From Flavobacterium akiainvivens (lineage in GTDB: Bacteria > Bacteroidota > Bacteroidia > Flavobacteriales > Flavobacteriaceae), in contig NZ_LIYD01000005.1 in assembly GCF_001278115.1 (NCBI RefSeq), forward strand, positions 61,410 through 125,409: 64,000 nucleotides of DNA, given 5' to 3'. This document shows, piece after piece, positions 44,688-56,247 of the stretch. Under the pieces are notes generated by a model. It saw nothing but the letters and a program-made list of their open reading frames with translations. It made no database searches and was not told the DNA's origin. The translations under genes and the position numbers were made by a program. Every line of letters starts with the position of its first letter. Within the stretch, counting starts at the first letter, position 1.

Positions 44688-46202
44688 ATGAAAAGAATTA
44701 CCTTACTGCTTCTCTTTATTTCCTTTACTGTTTCCGCACAGGAAAAATATACATTTAACCCGGAGCTGCCCGTGCCTACCATTGGCGATTTGCTAAAGCA
44801 TGCCGATTCGCTTTTTATGCCTAACACCACCCTGAGTTTTGCATACAGTTCAGAGCACGCTAAGCCCTATAGCCAGATACACCCCGAGCCGGCAGCAGAC
44901 CCCGGCTACCTGCCTAAAAAGCTTGAGGCTATAAAGAACGATTCGCTTAACCCGTTTCATTACAGCGACCTTGGCGGGTATTACGACAAGATGGGCGAGG
45001 AGGCAGCGTCATTTAAATATTACACAAAGGCTTATGACAAGCTAAAGCATTTTAAGGTAGAAAAGGATTCGGCACTGTATTATTCATACAGCGCGATATT
45101 AAAAATAAACCTGGGCCAGGACGGCGTGCCCGATGTTGAAAAAGCCCTGGCCATTAACCCTGCCGATACGCTTGCGTTTAGCTTTTACCCTATGATGCTT
45201 ATTAATAACGGCCGTTTTGCCGATGCCAAAAGGGTATTGATGCCACTGCTGAAAGATGAAGGGCTTAAATACAACACCTATTTGTACCTGGGGCTTGTAG
45301 AAATTTATGAAAAAATGCAGCAGGCCATACAGGCAGGTGATGAGTGGACTGAAAAATCGAAAGGGCTTGCTATTGAAAACCTGATAGACATGCGGCCTTA
45401 TGAGGAAAATTTTGATAAGAAGGACAAATACTTCAGGCGGCAGCAGGAATTTACAAGGCTGTTTAGCTGTTTTATGAAGCTTATCATAACACTCGACCCA
45501 TCGGGTAAAGAAGTGGCTTCTAAACAAGATCTTGCTTATCTTAATGGGCGCATAAAGTATTTTACTGATTACCTTAAAGAGAAAGATGCCAACGTATACA
45601 GTGCTTATTTTTGCCTGGGCTTTGCTACCTGGCTTAAAAAAGACTACAATGGCGCCATAGCTAATTTTGAAAAGGCCCTTAAAGCCTTTCCGGCGGGTAA
45701 GGATAACTTTGGTTTCCGTACGCCCGATGCCTACACGGCTATTTCTACCCTTTACATCCTACAGAAAAACTATGATAAGGCGCTTGAGGTAAACCTGCGT
45801 AAGCTTAATGCCAAACTGCTTGATAATGCCGACAGGGCCTCCACGTTGCTGACTATCGGCAAGCTGTATTATGCAAAAGAAGATGCGGTTAAAGCGCTTG
45901 AATATGCCCAAAAAGCGGTAGAAGTGCAGCAAACTTTTGAGACCATGTTTTTTAAGTCGTATATGGCTACCCGTAATGGACAGGGAGAGTTAGGCGAGCA
46001 AACCTTGTTTAAGGCAGAAGAATTTATAAACCAGGAAAGCCAGACGCACGATTTAATGAGTTATTATATAGTGCTTAGCCTGGCTATGTCGCGTTTTGAT
46101 TTTGCTGCCCAGTTATACTTTGATAACCAGCCCAAATTAACCGAAGAATGCACCACCTGCAGGTATCTTGTAACCCATTATCTTGTAAAGCTCGATGAGT
46201 AG
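44688..46202 (+). CDS. Exported TPR-repeat protein
   Basis: A 504-residue protein with a signal peptide (residues 1-18, ITLLLLFISFTVSAQ) and tetratricopeptide-like repeats: about 80-115 (YYDKMGEEAASFKYYTKAY), 320-350 (ATWLKKDYNGAIANFEKAL) and 385-450 (KLYYAKEDAVKALEYAQKA). TPRs mediate protein-protein contacts; the role here is unknown, and it is probably periplasmic. Start at ATG 44688; upstream in-frame codons to 44583 cover the asnB terminator and are not coding. Confidence 0.82.
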   Translation: MKRITLLLLFISFTVSAQEKYTFNPELPVPTIGDLLKHADSLFMPNTTLSFAYSSEHAKPYSQIHPEPAADPGYLPKKLEAIKNDSLNPFHYSDLGGYYDKMGEEAASFKYYTKAYDKLKHFKVEKDSALYYSYSAILKINLGQDGVPDVEKALAINPADTLAFSFYPMMLINNGRFADAKRVLMPLLKDEGLKYNTYLYLGLVEIYEKMQQAIQAGDEWTEKSKGLAIENLIDMRPYEENFDKKDKYFRRQQEFTRLFSCFMKLIITLDPSGKEVASKQDLAYLNGRIKYFTDYLKEKDANVYSAYFCLGFATWLKKDYNGAIANFEKALKAFPAGKDNFGFRTPDAYTAISTLYILQKNYDKALEVNLRKLNAKLLDNADRASTLLTIGKLYYAKEDAVKALEYAQKAVEVQQTFETMFFKSYMATRNGQGELGEQTLFKAEEFINQESQTHDLMSYYIVLSLAMSRFDFAAQLYFDNQPKLTEECTTCRYLVTHYLVKLDE

Positions 46203-46384
46203 CTTTTTTGGTGCTAAACGAGTTGATTTTAGCCTGTTAATCCAAATATTTTGGGCTGATTTACGACTTAAAAACAGTGCTGAAACTACATTAATGTAGT
46301 GTAATTGGGCAATTCTTTCACTATTGTTAAGTATTAGATGATTTTAATAAATTGTTAATAACTTAAAAGCTAATTAGAGGCGAT
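46203..46384. other. Region upstream of gyrB
   Basis: AT-rich, no gene. It holds short A/T tracts and no terminator with a clear stem. The gyrB promoter begins at 46385. Confidence 0.4.
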
Positions 46385-46418
46385 TTGTGGCATTATCGCC
46401 TGCATTTTGCTATATTTG
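46385..46418 (+). promoter_or_regulatory. Promoter of gyrB
   Basis: TTG (46385-46387), 23 bases, TATATTTG (46411-46418); 37 bases before the ATG. Confidence 0.65.
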
Positions 46419-46452
46419 TTCGTTAAACATAAAAAATACGTTTAAGCTATAA

Positions 46453-49405
<2,953 letters not shown>

Positions 49406-49429
49406 CCTAAACAAACAAAATCATTTATT

Positions 49430-50365
49430 ATGAAAGTAACAATTGTAGGTGCCGGCAACGTGGGCGCTACCTGTGCCGATGTAATTTCGTACAGGGGGAT
49501 AGCCAGCGAAGTAGTTTTATTAGATATTAAAGAGGGCTTTGCCGAAGGTAAGGCTATGGACATAATGCAGTGCGCCAGCAACACGGGCTTTAATACACGT
49601 GTTAGCGGCGTTACTAACGATTACAGCAAAACGGCTAACAGCAATGTTGTTGTAATTACCAGCGGCATTCCGCGTAAGCCGGGCATGACCCGCGAAGAAC
49701 TGATAGGTATAAATGCCGGTATTGTTAAAGGCGTGGCAGAGAACGTGCTTAAATATTCGCCGGAAGCTATTATAGTGGTGGTAAGTAACCCTATGGACAC
49801 GATGACGTATCTTACGTTAAAAGCCACAGGCCTGCCGCGTAACAGGGTAATAGGTATGGGCGGCGCGCTGGATAGTTCAAGGTTTAAATACTTTTTGAGC
49901 AAGGCGCTTGATAAACCCATTACCGATATACAGGGTATGGTAATAGGCGGGCACGGCGATACTACTATGATTCCGCTTACAAGGCTAGCCAGCTACAACG
50001 GCAGCCCGGTGGGTGATTTTCTTGCAGCCGATGTACTGGAGCAGGTAGCGGCCGATACTATGGTGGGCGGTGCTACGCTAACCAAACTATTAGGTACAAG
50101 CGCGTGGTATGCCCCGGGGGCATCTGTAGCTTATTTGGTAGACAGTATATTGAATGACCAGAAGAAAATGATAGCCTGCTCGGTATTCCTGGAAGGGGAG
50201 TGTGGCCAGGAAGATATATGCCTGGGTGTGCCGTGTATTATTGGCGCAAACGGTTTAGAAGAGATAGTGGATATTGCCCTTAATGATGAGGAAAAAGCCA
50301 AACTGGCCAAGAGCGCCGACGCGGTTAGGGCCATGAACGCCGACCTTAAAGAAGTGCTGGTATAA
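49430..50365 (+). CDS. mdh: Malate dehydrogenase
   Basis: Oxidises malate to oxaloacetate with NAD in the TCA cycle. The 311-residue protein has the dinucleotide motif VGAGNVGAT at the N-terminus, the catalytic Asp/Arg region and the catalytic His in MVIGGHGDTTM. By the wording IPRKPGMTREELIGIN it belongs to the LDH-like MDH group. It lies 24 bases after the DUF6588 gene and is closed by a strong terminator. Confidence 0.95.
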   Translation: MKVTIVGAGNVGATCADVISYRGIASEVVLLDIKEGFAEGKAMDIMQCASNTGFNTRVSGVTNDYSKTANSNVVVITSGIPRKPGMTREELIGINAGIVKGVAENVLKYSPEAIIVVVSNPMDTMTYLTLKATGLPRNRVIGMGGALDSSRFKYFLSKALDKPITDIQGMVIGGHGDTTMIPLTRLASYNGSPVGDFLAADVLEQVAADTMVGGATLTKLLGTSAWYAPGASVAYLVDSILNDQKKMIACSVFLEGECGQEDICLGVPCIIGANGLEEIVDIALNDEEKAKLAKSADAVRAMNADLKEVLV

Positions 50366-50387
50366 CGCTATACCCAATAAATACAGG

Positions 50388-50413
50388 GGCTGCCAATGGC
50401 AGCCTTTTTTTTT
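50388..50413 (+). terminator. Terminator of the gyrB-mdh unit
   Basis: Perfect 7-pair stem GGCTGCC/GGCAGCC (50388-50394, 50398-50404) with a 3-base loop followed by nine T residues. Confidence 0.9.
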
Positions 50414-50432
50414 GATATAATTATGAAATAAA

Positions 50433-50463
50433 TTGGTTTATCATGTGGTAAATTATATATTTG
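50433..50463 (+). promoter_or_regulatory. Promoter of secDF
   Basis: TTG (50433-50435), 20 bases, TATATTTG (50456-50463). Full consensus match; the ATG is 41 bases after the box. Confidence 0.7.
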
Positions 50464-50504
50464 CTCGTTTTTAAAAAAATTGGAATAATTAATTTAGACT
50501 AAGA

Positions 50505-53450
50505 ATGCAGAATAAGGGACTCGTAAAGTTTTTTGCAATACTATTTGCAATATTATGTATCTACCAGCTCACATTCACCTGGGTGGCAGGCAACATTGAA
50601 GATGATGCCAAGCTTTATGCCAAAGGAAATGCTGATAAAGAAGTAAAGTATCTTGACTCTATGGGTAAGATACCTGTATATCCGGTGCTGGGCTATACAT
50701 ATAATGAAGTAAGGGATAAACAAATAAACAAAGGCCTTGACCTTGAGGGTGGTGTTAACGTAACACTTGAAATCTCGGTAAAGGAAATCCTTAAAACCCT
50801 TTCTAACAACTCTGATAACCCTGTGTTTAACAAAGCCCTTGATGAGGCTACTAAAAACAAACAGGGCAACCAGGACTACCTTGATGCATTCTTTGTAGCA
50901 TTTGCGCAAGTGTCTAACGGCACCCCGCTTGCTTCTCCTGATATTTTTGGTAACATAAACCTTGCCGGCGAAATCAACACTACAATGAGTGATGACCAGG
51001 TTAAAAAGGTTATTGCCAAAAAAGTTAGCGAGTCTATTGACAGTGCTTATGGCGTTCTTGCAGAACGTATCGATAAATTTGGTGTTGCACAGCCTAACAT
51101 TATGCGCCTTGGCGAAAGCGGCCGTATACTTGTAGAGCTTCCGGGTGTTAAAGATATTGACCGTGCTACAAAGCTACTGCAAAGTACTGCACAGCTTGAG
51201 TTTTGGGAAGTATACAAGGCACAGGACGTGTTCCCGTACCTTAGCTCTGTAAACACAGCGCTTCAAAACGCTTCTAAAACTGAGAAAGATACAGCTGCAA
51301 CTGCTGATGCCGGTAAACTGCTTGGTGCTAAAGATTCTCTTGGTGCTAAAAAAGGCAGCAACCCGCTACTTGACAAACTTAAAATGGAAAGGGCCGGCGG
51401 CGCTATACTTGGCGAGGCTTCCCTAAAAGATACTGCTGCTATAAACGCTATTTTCAGGAAACCTGAAATGAAGAGCATGCTGCCTAACAACCTGCAATTT
51501 GTACGTTTTGTATGGGGCAAGGCAGACGATAAGAAAAACGATGGCCTTGTGCAGCTTTATGCACTTAAAACCAACAGGGATAACGTTGCACCACTTGCAG
51601 GTAACGTAATTACTGATGCGGTTAATGATTTTGACCAGGCAGGTAAGCCTATCGTGAGCATGAAGATGAACCTTAAAGGTGCCCAGAAGTGGGAAGAAAT
51701 GACCGGTAAGGCTTATCGTGAGCAGGGCTTTATTGCTATTGTTCTTGATAACGTAGTATATTCTGCACCTACAGTAACCAGCGGCCCAATTGCCGGTGGC
51801 AGCTCGCAAATATCTGGTAACTTTGATGTTACCGAGACTAAAGACTTAGCTAACATACTGCGTGCAGGTAAACTTCCTGCAAAGGCAGATATCGCCGAAA
51901 GGCAGGTAGTAGGCCCATCACTTGGCCAGGAAGCTATTGATAACGGTATTACTTCATCTATTGTAGGTTTACTGCTTGTATGTGCATGGATGTGGGTTTA
52001 TTATGGTAAGGCAGGTACTTATGCTAACATTGCACTACTTGTTAACCTACTGTTCCTGTTTGGCCTTCTTGCAAGCCTTAGCGCGGTGCTAACACTGCCT
52101 GGTATTGCGGGTATTGTACTAACAATGGGTACTGCGGTAGATGCCAACATTATTATATATGAACGTGCCAAGGAAGAACTGCGCCACGGAAAATCGCTTG
52201 AAGAGGCTGTTAAAACTTCTTACAGCTGGAGGGGTGCAATGTCTTCTATTACCGATGCTAACGTAACACACGTGCTTACAGGTGCGGTACTGTTTATATT
52301 TGGTTCAGGCCTTGTAAAAGGTTTCGCAACTACACTACTTATAGGTATCTTTACTTCACTGTTTACATCATTGTTTGTAACAAGGATTTTCCTTGACAGG
52401 GCTGTTAAAAAAGGTACTAACCTAACGTTTGTAACCGGCCTTTCTAAAAACTGGTTTACTAACTTCCATTTTGATTTCCTTGGTGCCAAGAAGTTTACTT
52501 ATATCTTCTCAAGCCTTGTGGTTATTGTAAGTGTGGTGTCGTTCTTTGTAAACGGCCTTGAAGAAGGTATTGACTTTGCCGGTGGACGTACGTATACCGT
52601 AAGGTTTGAAAAGCCAATTTCTGACGAAGACGTTAGGGAAGAGCTTGGTGCTGCATTTGGCGAAAACGTAGACGTTAAGCGTTTTGGTGGCGACAACCAG
52701 CTAAGGCTTACCACTAAATATAAAGTTGACGAAAAAGGCGAAGGTGTAGATAAGGAGATTACCACTATACTTTACAACGGCCTTAAAAAGCACTATACAA
52801 ACCTTTCTTACGAGCAGTTTGTAAATAATAACGATGACAAGGTTCAGGGTATTATACAATCAAGCACCGTGAGCGGCAGCGTGGCAGATGATGCCAAGAC
52901 TAATGCTTACTGGGCGGTACTTGGCGCAATGGCCATAGTGTTTGTTTACCTGATGGTGAGCTTCAGGAAATGGCAGTATTCGCTTGGTGCAATTGCCGCT
53001 GTGGCGCACGACGTAATATTTGTACTGGGTATATACTCACTTTGCTACAAGTTTATGCCGTTCCACATGGAAATTGACCAGCACTTTATTGCGGCCATAC
53101 TTACCGTTATTGGTTACTCTATGAACGATACCGTAATTGTATTTGACAGGGTGCGTGAGTTCCTTGCCGGTAACCTTAAAGGTTCTTTCAGGGAAGTAGT
53201 TAACGCATCTATCAATACAACCATGTCTCGTACCATTAACACATCTCTAACCATGGTTATAGTACTTGCTATTATGTTTGTATTTGGTGGTGAGAGCATC
53301 CGCGGATTTGTATTCGCTATGCTAACCGGTATTGTTGTAGGTACTTATTCTTCACTATTTATTGCTACCCCGGTACTTGTTGACTCGGTAAGCAAAAAAG
53401 ACAAAGAAGAAATTGAAAGGCGACACAACGAATCTCAGGAAGCTGCATAA
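50505..53450 (+). CDS. secDF: Fused protein translocase subunit SecDF
   Basis: Uses the proton gradient to pull proteins through SecYEG. At 981 residues SecD and SecF form one chain. SecD part: a first transmembrane helix, then GLDLEGGVNVTLEI (the conserved D-x-x-G-G), the periplasmic P1 domain to about 460, and six helices including GIVLTMGTAVDANIIIYERA. SecF part from about 660: a helix, then GIDFAGGRTYTVRF, and the transmembrane set with YSMNDTVIVFDRVREF. Bacteroidetes usually have this fusion. It has its own promoter and terminator. Confidence 0.97.
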   Translation: MQNKGLVKFFAILFAILCIYQLTFTWVAGNIEDDAKLYAKGNADKEVKYLDSMGKIPVYPVLGYTYNEVRDKQINKGLDLEGGVNVTLEISVKEILKTLSNNSDNPVFNKALDEATKNKQGNQDYLDAFFVAFAQVSNGTPLASPDIFGNINLAGEINTTMSDDQVKKVIAKKVSESIDSAYGVLAERIDKFGVAQPNIMRLGESGRILVELPGVKDIDRATKLLQSTAQLEFWEVYKAQDVFPYLSSVNTALQNASKTEKDTAATADAGKLLGAKDSLGAKKGSNPLLDKLKMERAGGAILGEASLKDTAAINAIFRKPEMKSMLPNNLQFVRFVWGKADDKKNDGLVQLYALKTNRDNVAPLAGNVITDAVNDFDQAGKPIVSMKMNLKGAQKWEEMTGKAYREQGFIAIVLDNVVYSAPTVTSGPIAGGSSQISGNFDVTETKDLANILRAGKLPAKADIAERQVVGPSLGQEAIDNGITSSIVGLLLVCAWMWVYYGKAGTYANIALLVNLLFLFGLLASLSAVLTLPGIAGIVLTMGTAVDANIIIYERAKEELRHGKSLEEAVKTSYSWRGAMSSITDANVTHVLTGAVLFIFGSGLVKGFATTLLIGIFTSLFTSLFVTRIFLDRAVKKGTNLTFVTGLSKNWFTNFHFDFLGAKKFTYIFSSLVVIVSVVSFFVNGLEEGIDFAGGRTYTVRFEKPISDEDVREELGAAFGENVDVKRFGGDNQLRLTTKYKVDEKGEGVDKEITTILYNGLKKHYTNLSYEQFVNNNDDKVQGIIQSSTVSGSVADDAKTNAYWAVLGAMAIVFVYLMVSFRKWQYSLGAIAAVAHDVIFVLGIYSLCYKFMPFHMEIDQHFIAAILTVIGYSMNDTVIVFDRVREFLAGNLKGSFREVVNASINTTMSRTINTSLTMVIVLAIMFVFGGESIRGFVFAMLTGIVVGTYSSLFIATPVLVDSVSKKDKEEIERRHNESQEAA

Positions 53451-53474
53451 GACATTTTTTGTTAAAAATATTGA

Positions 53475-53504
53475 AACCTGCCTATGCTTATAGGCAGGTT
53501 TTTT
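53475..53504 (+). terminator. Terminator of secDF
   Basis: Perfect 11-pair stem (53475-53485 with 53490-53500) with a 4-base loop and following T residues. Confidence 0.9.
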
Positions 53505-53601
53505 ATTTATTTGTATACGCAAAAAAACATATATTCGTTATTATACAATAACACGACGGAAAAAAGCATAGTACTTTAAAAAACAGCAACCTACACTTAA
53601 C

Positions 53602-54303
53602 ATGACTAATTTGATCTTTTTAATGCAGGATTCCATTCCTGCCGCTGCACAAGACACTGCCGCCGCTGCGGTGCAAACCACAGAGGTATCGGTTAACTAT
53701 CTTTCGCTTGTAATGAAGGGCGGTGTAATGGTAATCCCTATTATATTGCTACTATTCTTTACCCTGTATGTAATTATAGAAAGGGCCATGTATTACAGCA
53801 AGGCCACCAAGCATAACGAGGCGCTTATTAATGAAATACGTTTCCAGCTGAGCAGCGGCAAGATTGAGCCTGCACAGCTAACAGCCAGCAAGGCGGGTAC
53901 TGCCGAGGGCAATATACTTGAGAGTGGCATAAGCCTGATAGGCCGCCCGCTTAGCGAAATAGAAGGCATGATGGAAAAGCAAACCAATGTTGAGCTGGGC
54001 CTTATGGAACGTAAACTGGGCTGGCTGGGCCTTGCTGCCGGTATTGCCCCAATTCTTGGCTTTATAGGTACTATTGCCGGGGTTATCAAGATTTTCTACC
54101 AGATATCTGAAACGGCCGATATTTCGATAGGCAGTATATCTGAGGGTTTGTATGAAAAGATGATCAGCTCGGGTATGGGGCTTATTGTGGGCGTTGTGGC
54201 CTATAGCGGCTACCACTATTTTAACATGGTGATAGACAGCTTTGCGCTGCGTGTGCAAAAGCAGGTAATACAGTTTGTAAACATAATAACTACAGGTAAA
54301 TAA
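53602..54303 (+). CDS. exbB: ExbB/TolQ family proton channel
   Basis: Stator-type inner-membrane protein that, with ExbD, powers TonB. The 233-residue protein has an N-terminal extension (PAAAQDTAAAAVQTT), a first transmembrane helix at about 40-62, a cytoplasmic stretch, and the two helices of the family at 138-165 (GLAAGIAPILGFIGTIAGVI) and 190-212 (SSGMGLIVGVVAY). ExbB rather than MotA or TolQ is indicated by exbD and tonB just downstream. Overlaps exbD by one base (TAATG). Confidence 0.92.
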   Translation: MTNLIFLMQDSIPAAAQDTAAAAVQTTEVSVNYLSLVMKGGVMVIPIILLLFFTLYVIIERAMYYSKATKHNEALINEIRFQLSSGKIEPAQLTASKAGTAEGNILESGISLIGRPLSEIEGMMEKQTNVELGLMERKLGWLGLAAGIAPILGFIGTIAGVIKIFYQISETADISIGSISEGLYEKMISSGMGLIVGVVAYSGYHYFNMVIDSFALRVQKQVIQFVNIITTGK

Positions 54304-54710
54304 TGAGGATTAGGAGAAATAAACGCTTTCATGCAGAAATCGCGGCCTCGGCGCTTAGCGATATCATGTTCTTTTTGCTGTTGTTCTTCCTGATTATCTC
54401 TACGCTGGCAAACCCTAACGTAATTAAGCTGATGCTGCCCAAGGCACGCACAACGGCTACTACCGATAAGGCACACATGAGCGTTTCGGTACTGGTTATG
54501 GAAGATAAGACAAAGCAATATTTTATAGATAAGGAACCCGTACTGTTTGACGACCTTGAAGCCAAGCTGGCCGAACACGTGCAGGCATCAGGGGACAATA
54601 CGGTTATTGTGCGTTTCCCGTATGATTTGCAGGTGCAGGACATGGTAGATGTACTGCAGATAGGTGAGCGCCTTAAGCTGAAGTTTGTTATAGCTACCTC
54701 TAAACAGTAG
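54303..54710 (+). CDS. exbD: ExbD/TolR family transport protein
   Basis: A 135-residue single-pass protein with the family helix SDIMFFLLLFFLIISTLA (about 18-36), whose aspartate is the proton-carrying residue, and a periplasmic domain (about 45-135). It joins ExbB to convert proton flow to force on TonB. It is one base from exbB and four from the TonB gene. Confidence 0.92.
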   Translation: MRIRRNKRFHAEIAASALSDIMFFLLLFFLIISTLANPNVIKLMLPKARTTATTDKAHMSVSVLVMEDKTKQYFIDKEPVLFDDLEAKLAEHVQASGDNTVIVRFPYDLQVQDMVDVLQIGERLKLKFVIATSKQ

Positions 54711-54714
54711 TGCT

Positions 54715-55629
54715 ATGGAAAAATTCACGAAAGAAGAAAAAGAGTCAACCGCCATTACCATCGTCATTTTCCTGGCGGTGTTTTTGCCGTTGTACTTTTT
54801 GACCTATACCATTACCGACCCCGACCCGCTTGAACTTGCAATGCTGGAAGGCGGCGGCGGTGGAGGCGGTGTTACCATAAATTTTGGTAACAGTAACGAT
54901 GGTATGGGAGCCAACTACCGCAGCGAGCTTCTTGATGCGGCTACCAAGTTTAAGGCAGAACAGCCTGCACCGGCACCTCCTGCTGAAGAAATAGTGGGCA
55001 GCGATGACGATGAAGCTGAAGCGGTGGCCAACACCAAGCCTGTAGAACGTAAAGAACCCCGAATGCAGAATGCCAAGCCGGAAGACAACCCCAAGCCAAA
55101 ACCTACTGCAACCCCAAAGCCCGAACAGCCCAGGAGGCCGCAAAACGCAGCGCTTGATGCCATGCTGAATAATAATGGAGATGGCAACACGGGCCGTGCC
55201 GGTAACCAGGGTAGTATGGACGGCAGCATTAGCTCCGGCAGCTACAGTGGAGATGGCGGAAGCGGTGGTGGCCGTGGCGGCGGACAGGGTAGCGGTGATG
55301 GTACCGGAACCGGCCCGGGCAGCGGAAGCGGCTCAGGCGGGGGTAGTGGTGCAGGCCGTGGTACGGGTGTGGGCGATTACAACCTGGCAGGCCGCAAAGC
55401 ACTTACCAAGCCTAAGCCTGGCGGCTGTAATGAGAATGGTACTGTAGTGGTGCAAATAACTGTAGACCGCAGCGGCAAAGTAATAAAGGCCGAAACGGGC
55501 AGGGGTACTAATGCATCGCCGTGCCTTATTGCCAAAGCCAAGAGCGCTGCCCAGGATACTAAGTGGGATGCCGGCAGCAGCGACAAGCAGGTGGGTAGTA
55601 TTACCTATAATTTTAAAGTAACGGATTAA
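54715..55629 (+). CDS. TonB-like energy transducer with Gly/Ser-rich linker
   Basis: A 304-residue protein with an N-terminal transmembrane helix (about 14-32), a Gly-rich segment GGGGGGGV, a Pro/Lys region (KPKPTATPKPEQPRRP, 126-141), a 60-residue Gly/Ser-rich linker (GSGSGSGGGSGAGRGTG) and a C-terminal TonB-like domain (about 235-304). It would reach across the periplasm to outer-membrane TonB-dependent receptors. The domain carries two cysteines, in GGCNENGT and SPCLIAKA, that recur in the following gene and probably form a disulfide. It is unlike classical TonB because the linker is Gly/Ser instead of Pro-rich throughout. Confidence 0.85.
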   Translation: MEKFTKEEKESTAITIVIFLAVFLPLYFLTYTITDPDPLELAMLEGGGGGGGVTINFGNSNDGMGANYRSELLDAATKFKAEQPAPAPPAEEIVGSDDDEAEAVANTKPVERKEPRMQNAKPEDNPKPKPTATPKPEQPRRPQNAALDAMLNNNGDGNTGRAGNQGSMDGSISSGSYSGDGGSGGGRGGGQGSGDGTGTGPGSGSGSGGGSGAGRGTGVGDYNLAGRKALTKPKPGGCNENGTVVVQITVDRSGKVIKAETGRGTNASPCLIAKAKSAAQDTKWDAGSSDKQVGSITYNFKVTD

Positions 55630-55635
55630 GACATA

Positions 55636-55998
55636 ATGAAAAAGCTGATATACGCACTGGCGCTTGCCCTGCCCATGTTTATGATGGGGCAGGAGAAGGA
55701 CAGCGGTGCCGCTAAAGATATTGATAAGCCGGCGCTTGCAGGAAGGCCTGTTACAGACAAGCCTATTATACCCGCCCTGCCAAGCGATTGTAATGAAAGT
55801 GGCACGGTTGTATTTACTATTGAAGTAGACCGCGCAGGGGCCGTTAAAACGGCTAAGGTGGCTAAAGGTACCACTAACGAAACAGAGTGCCTTATAGCAT
55901 ACGCGAAGGCCATTGCCATGGCAACCCGCTTTACGGCAAAAGAAGATGCCCCCGAACTTCAGGAAGGGACATTGACCTATAATTTTAAGCTGGAATAA
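55636..55998 (+). CDS. Secreted stand-alone TonB C-terminal-like domain
   Basis: A 120-residue protein with a Sec signal peptide (residues 1-19, LALALPMFMMGQ) followed by a short linker and the same fold as the end of the preceding TonB: SDCNESGTVVFTIEVDRAG against GGCNENGTVVVQITVDRSG, the second cysteine in TECLIAYAKA, and the ending GTLTYNFKLE against GSITYNFKVTD. There is no membrane helix, so it cannot be driven directly by ExbB/ExbD. It may compete with or bridge the energised TonB, or regulate it. Six bases separate it from the TonB gene. Confidence 0.78.
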   Translation: MKKLIYALALALPMFMMGQEKDSGAAKDIDKPALAGRPVTDKPIIPALPSDCNESGTVVFTIEVDRAGAVKTAKVAKGTTNETECLIAYAKAIAMATRFTAKEDAPELQEGTLTYNFKLE

Positions 55999-56020
55999 TT
56001 TTCGGCATGAGCATAAAAAA

Positions 56021-56050
56021 ATCCGGTTCAGTTTTGAGCCGGATTTTTTT
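56021..56050 (+). terminator. Terminator of the exbB-exbD-tonB operon
   Basis: A 10-pair stem with one wobble (56021-56030 with 56035-56044), 4-base loop and a run of seven T residues; an A run on the left side could serve the minus strand as well. Confidence 0.85.
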
Positions 56051-56160
56051 ATGTCCTATAATTGCGTTTCGGAAAGTAGAGAATGGAAAGTTGTTGAGTA
56101 AAAAAATGCGTACCATATTTTTGACTTTCGACTTGTGTACTTTCATAGTGAATATCGAAC

Positions 56161-56178
56161 TCCAAAAGTGAAAAATTA
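56161..56178 (+). repeat. 18-base sequence shared with 6226-6243
   Basis: Second identical copy of TCCAAAAGTGAAAAATTA, again just past a minus-strand terminator (that of lgt). Confidence 0.6.
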
Positions 56179-56216
56179 AGCACTTTTTGAGTGTATTTTG
56201 TAAGAAAATTACAGGA

Positions 56217-56241
56217 ATAAAAAAGCCACCCGGAGGTGGCT
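56217..56241 (-). terminator. Terminator of the folE-cysS-yidD-lgt operon
   Basis: On the minus strand a perfect 7-pair stem (56241-56235 with 56230-56224) is followed by a T-rich run. It begins six bases after the lgt stop. Confidence 0.85.
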
Positions 56242-56247
56242 GTATTC

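Noticed and set aside
44681..44688. TATCTTTA as a promoter for the TPR gene
   Set aside because: It overlaps the ATG itself and misses the final G, so it is more likely part of the N-terminal coding context.
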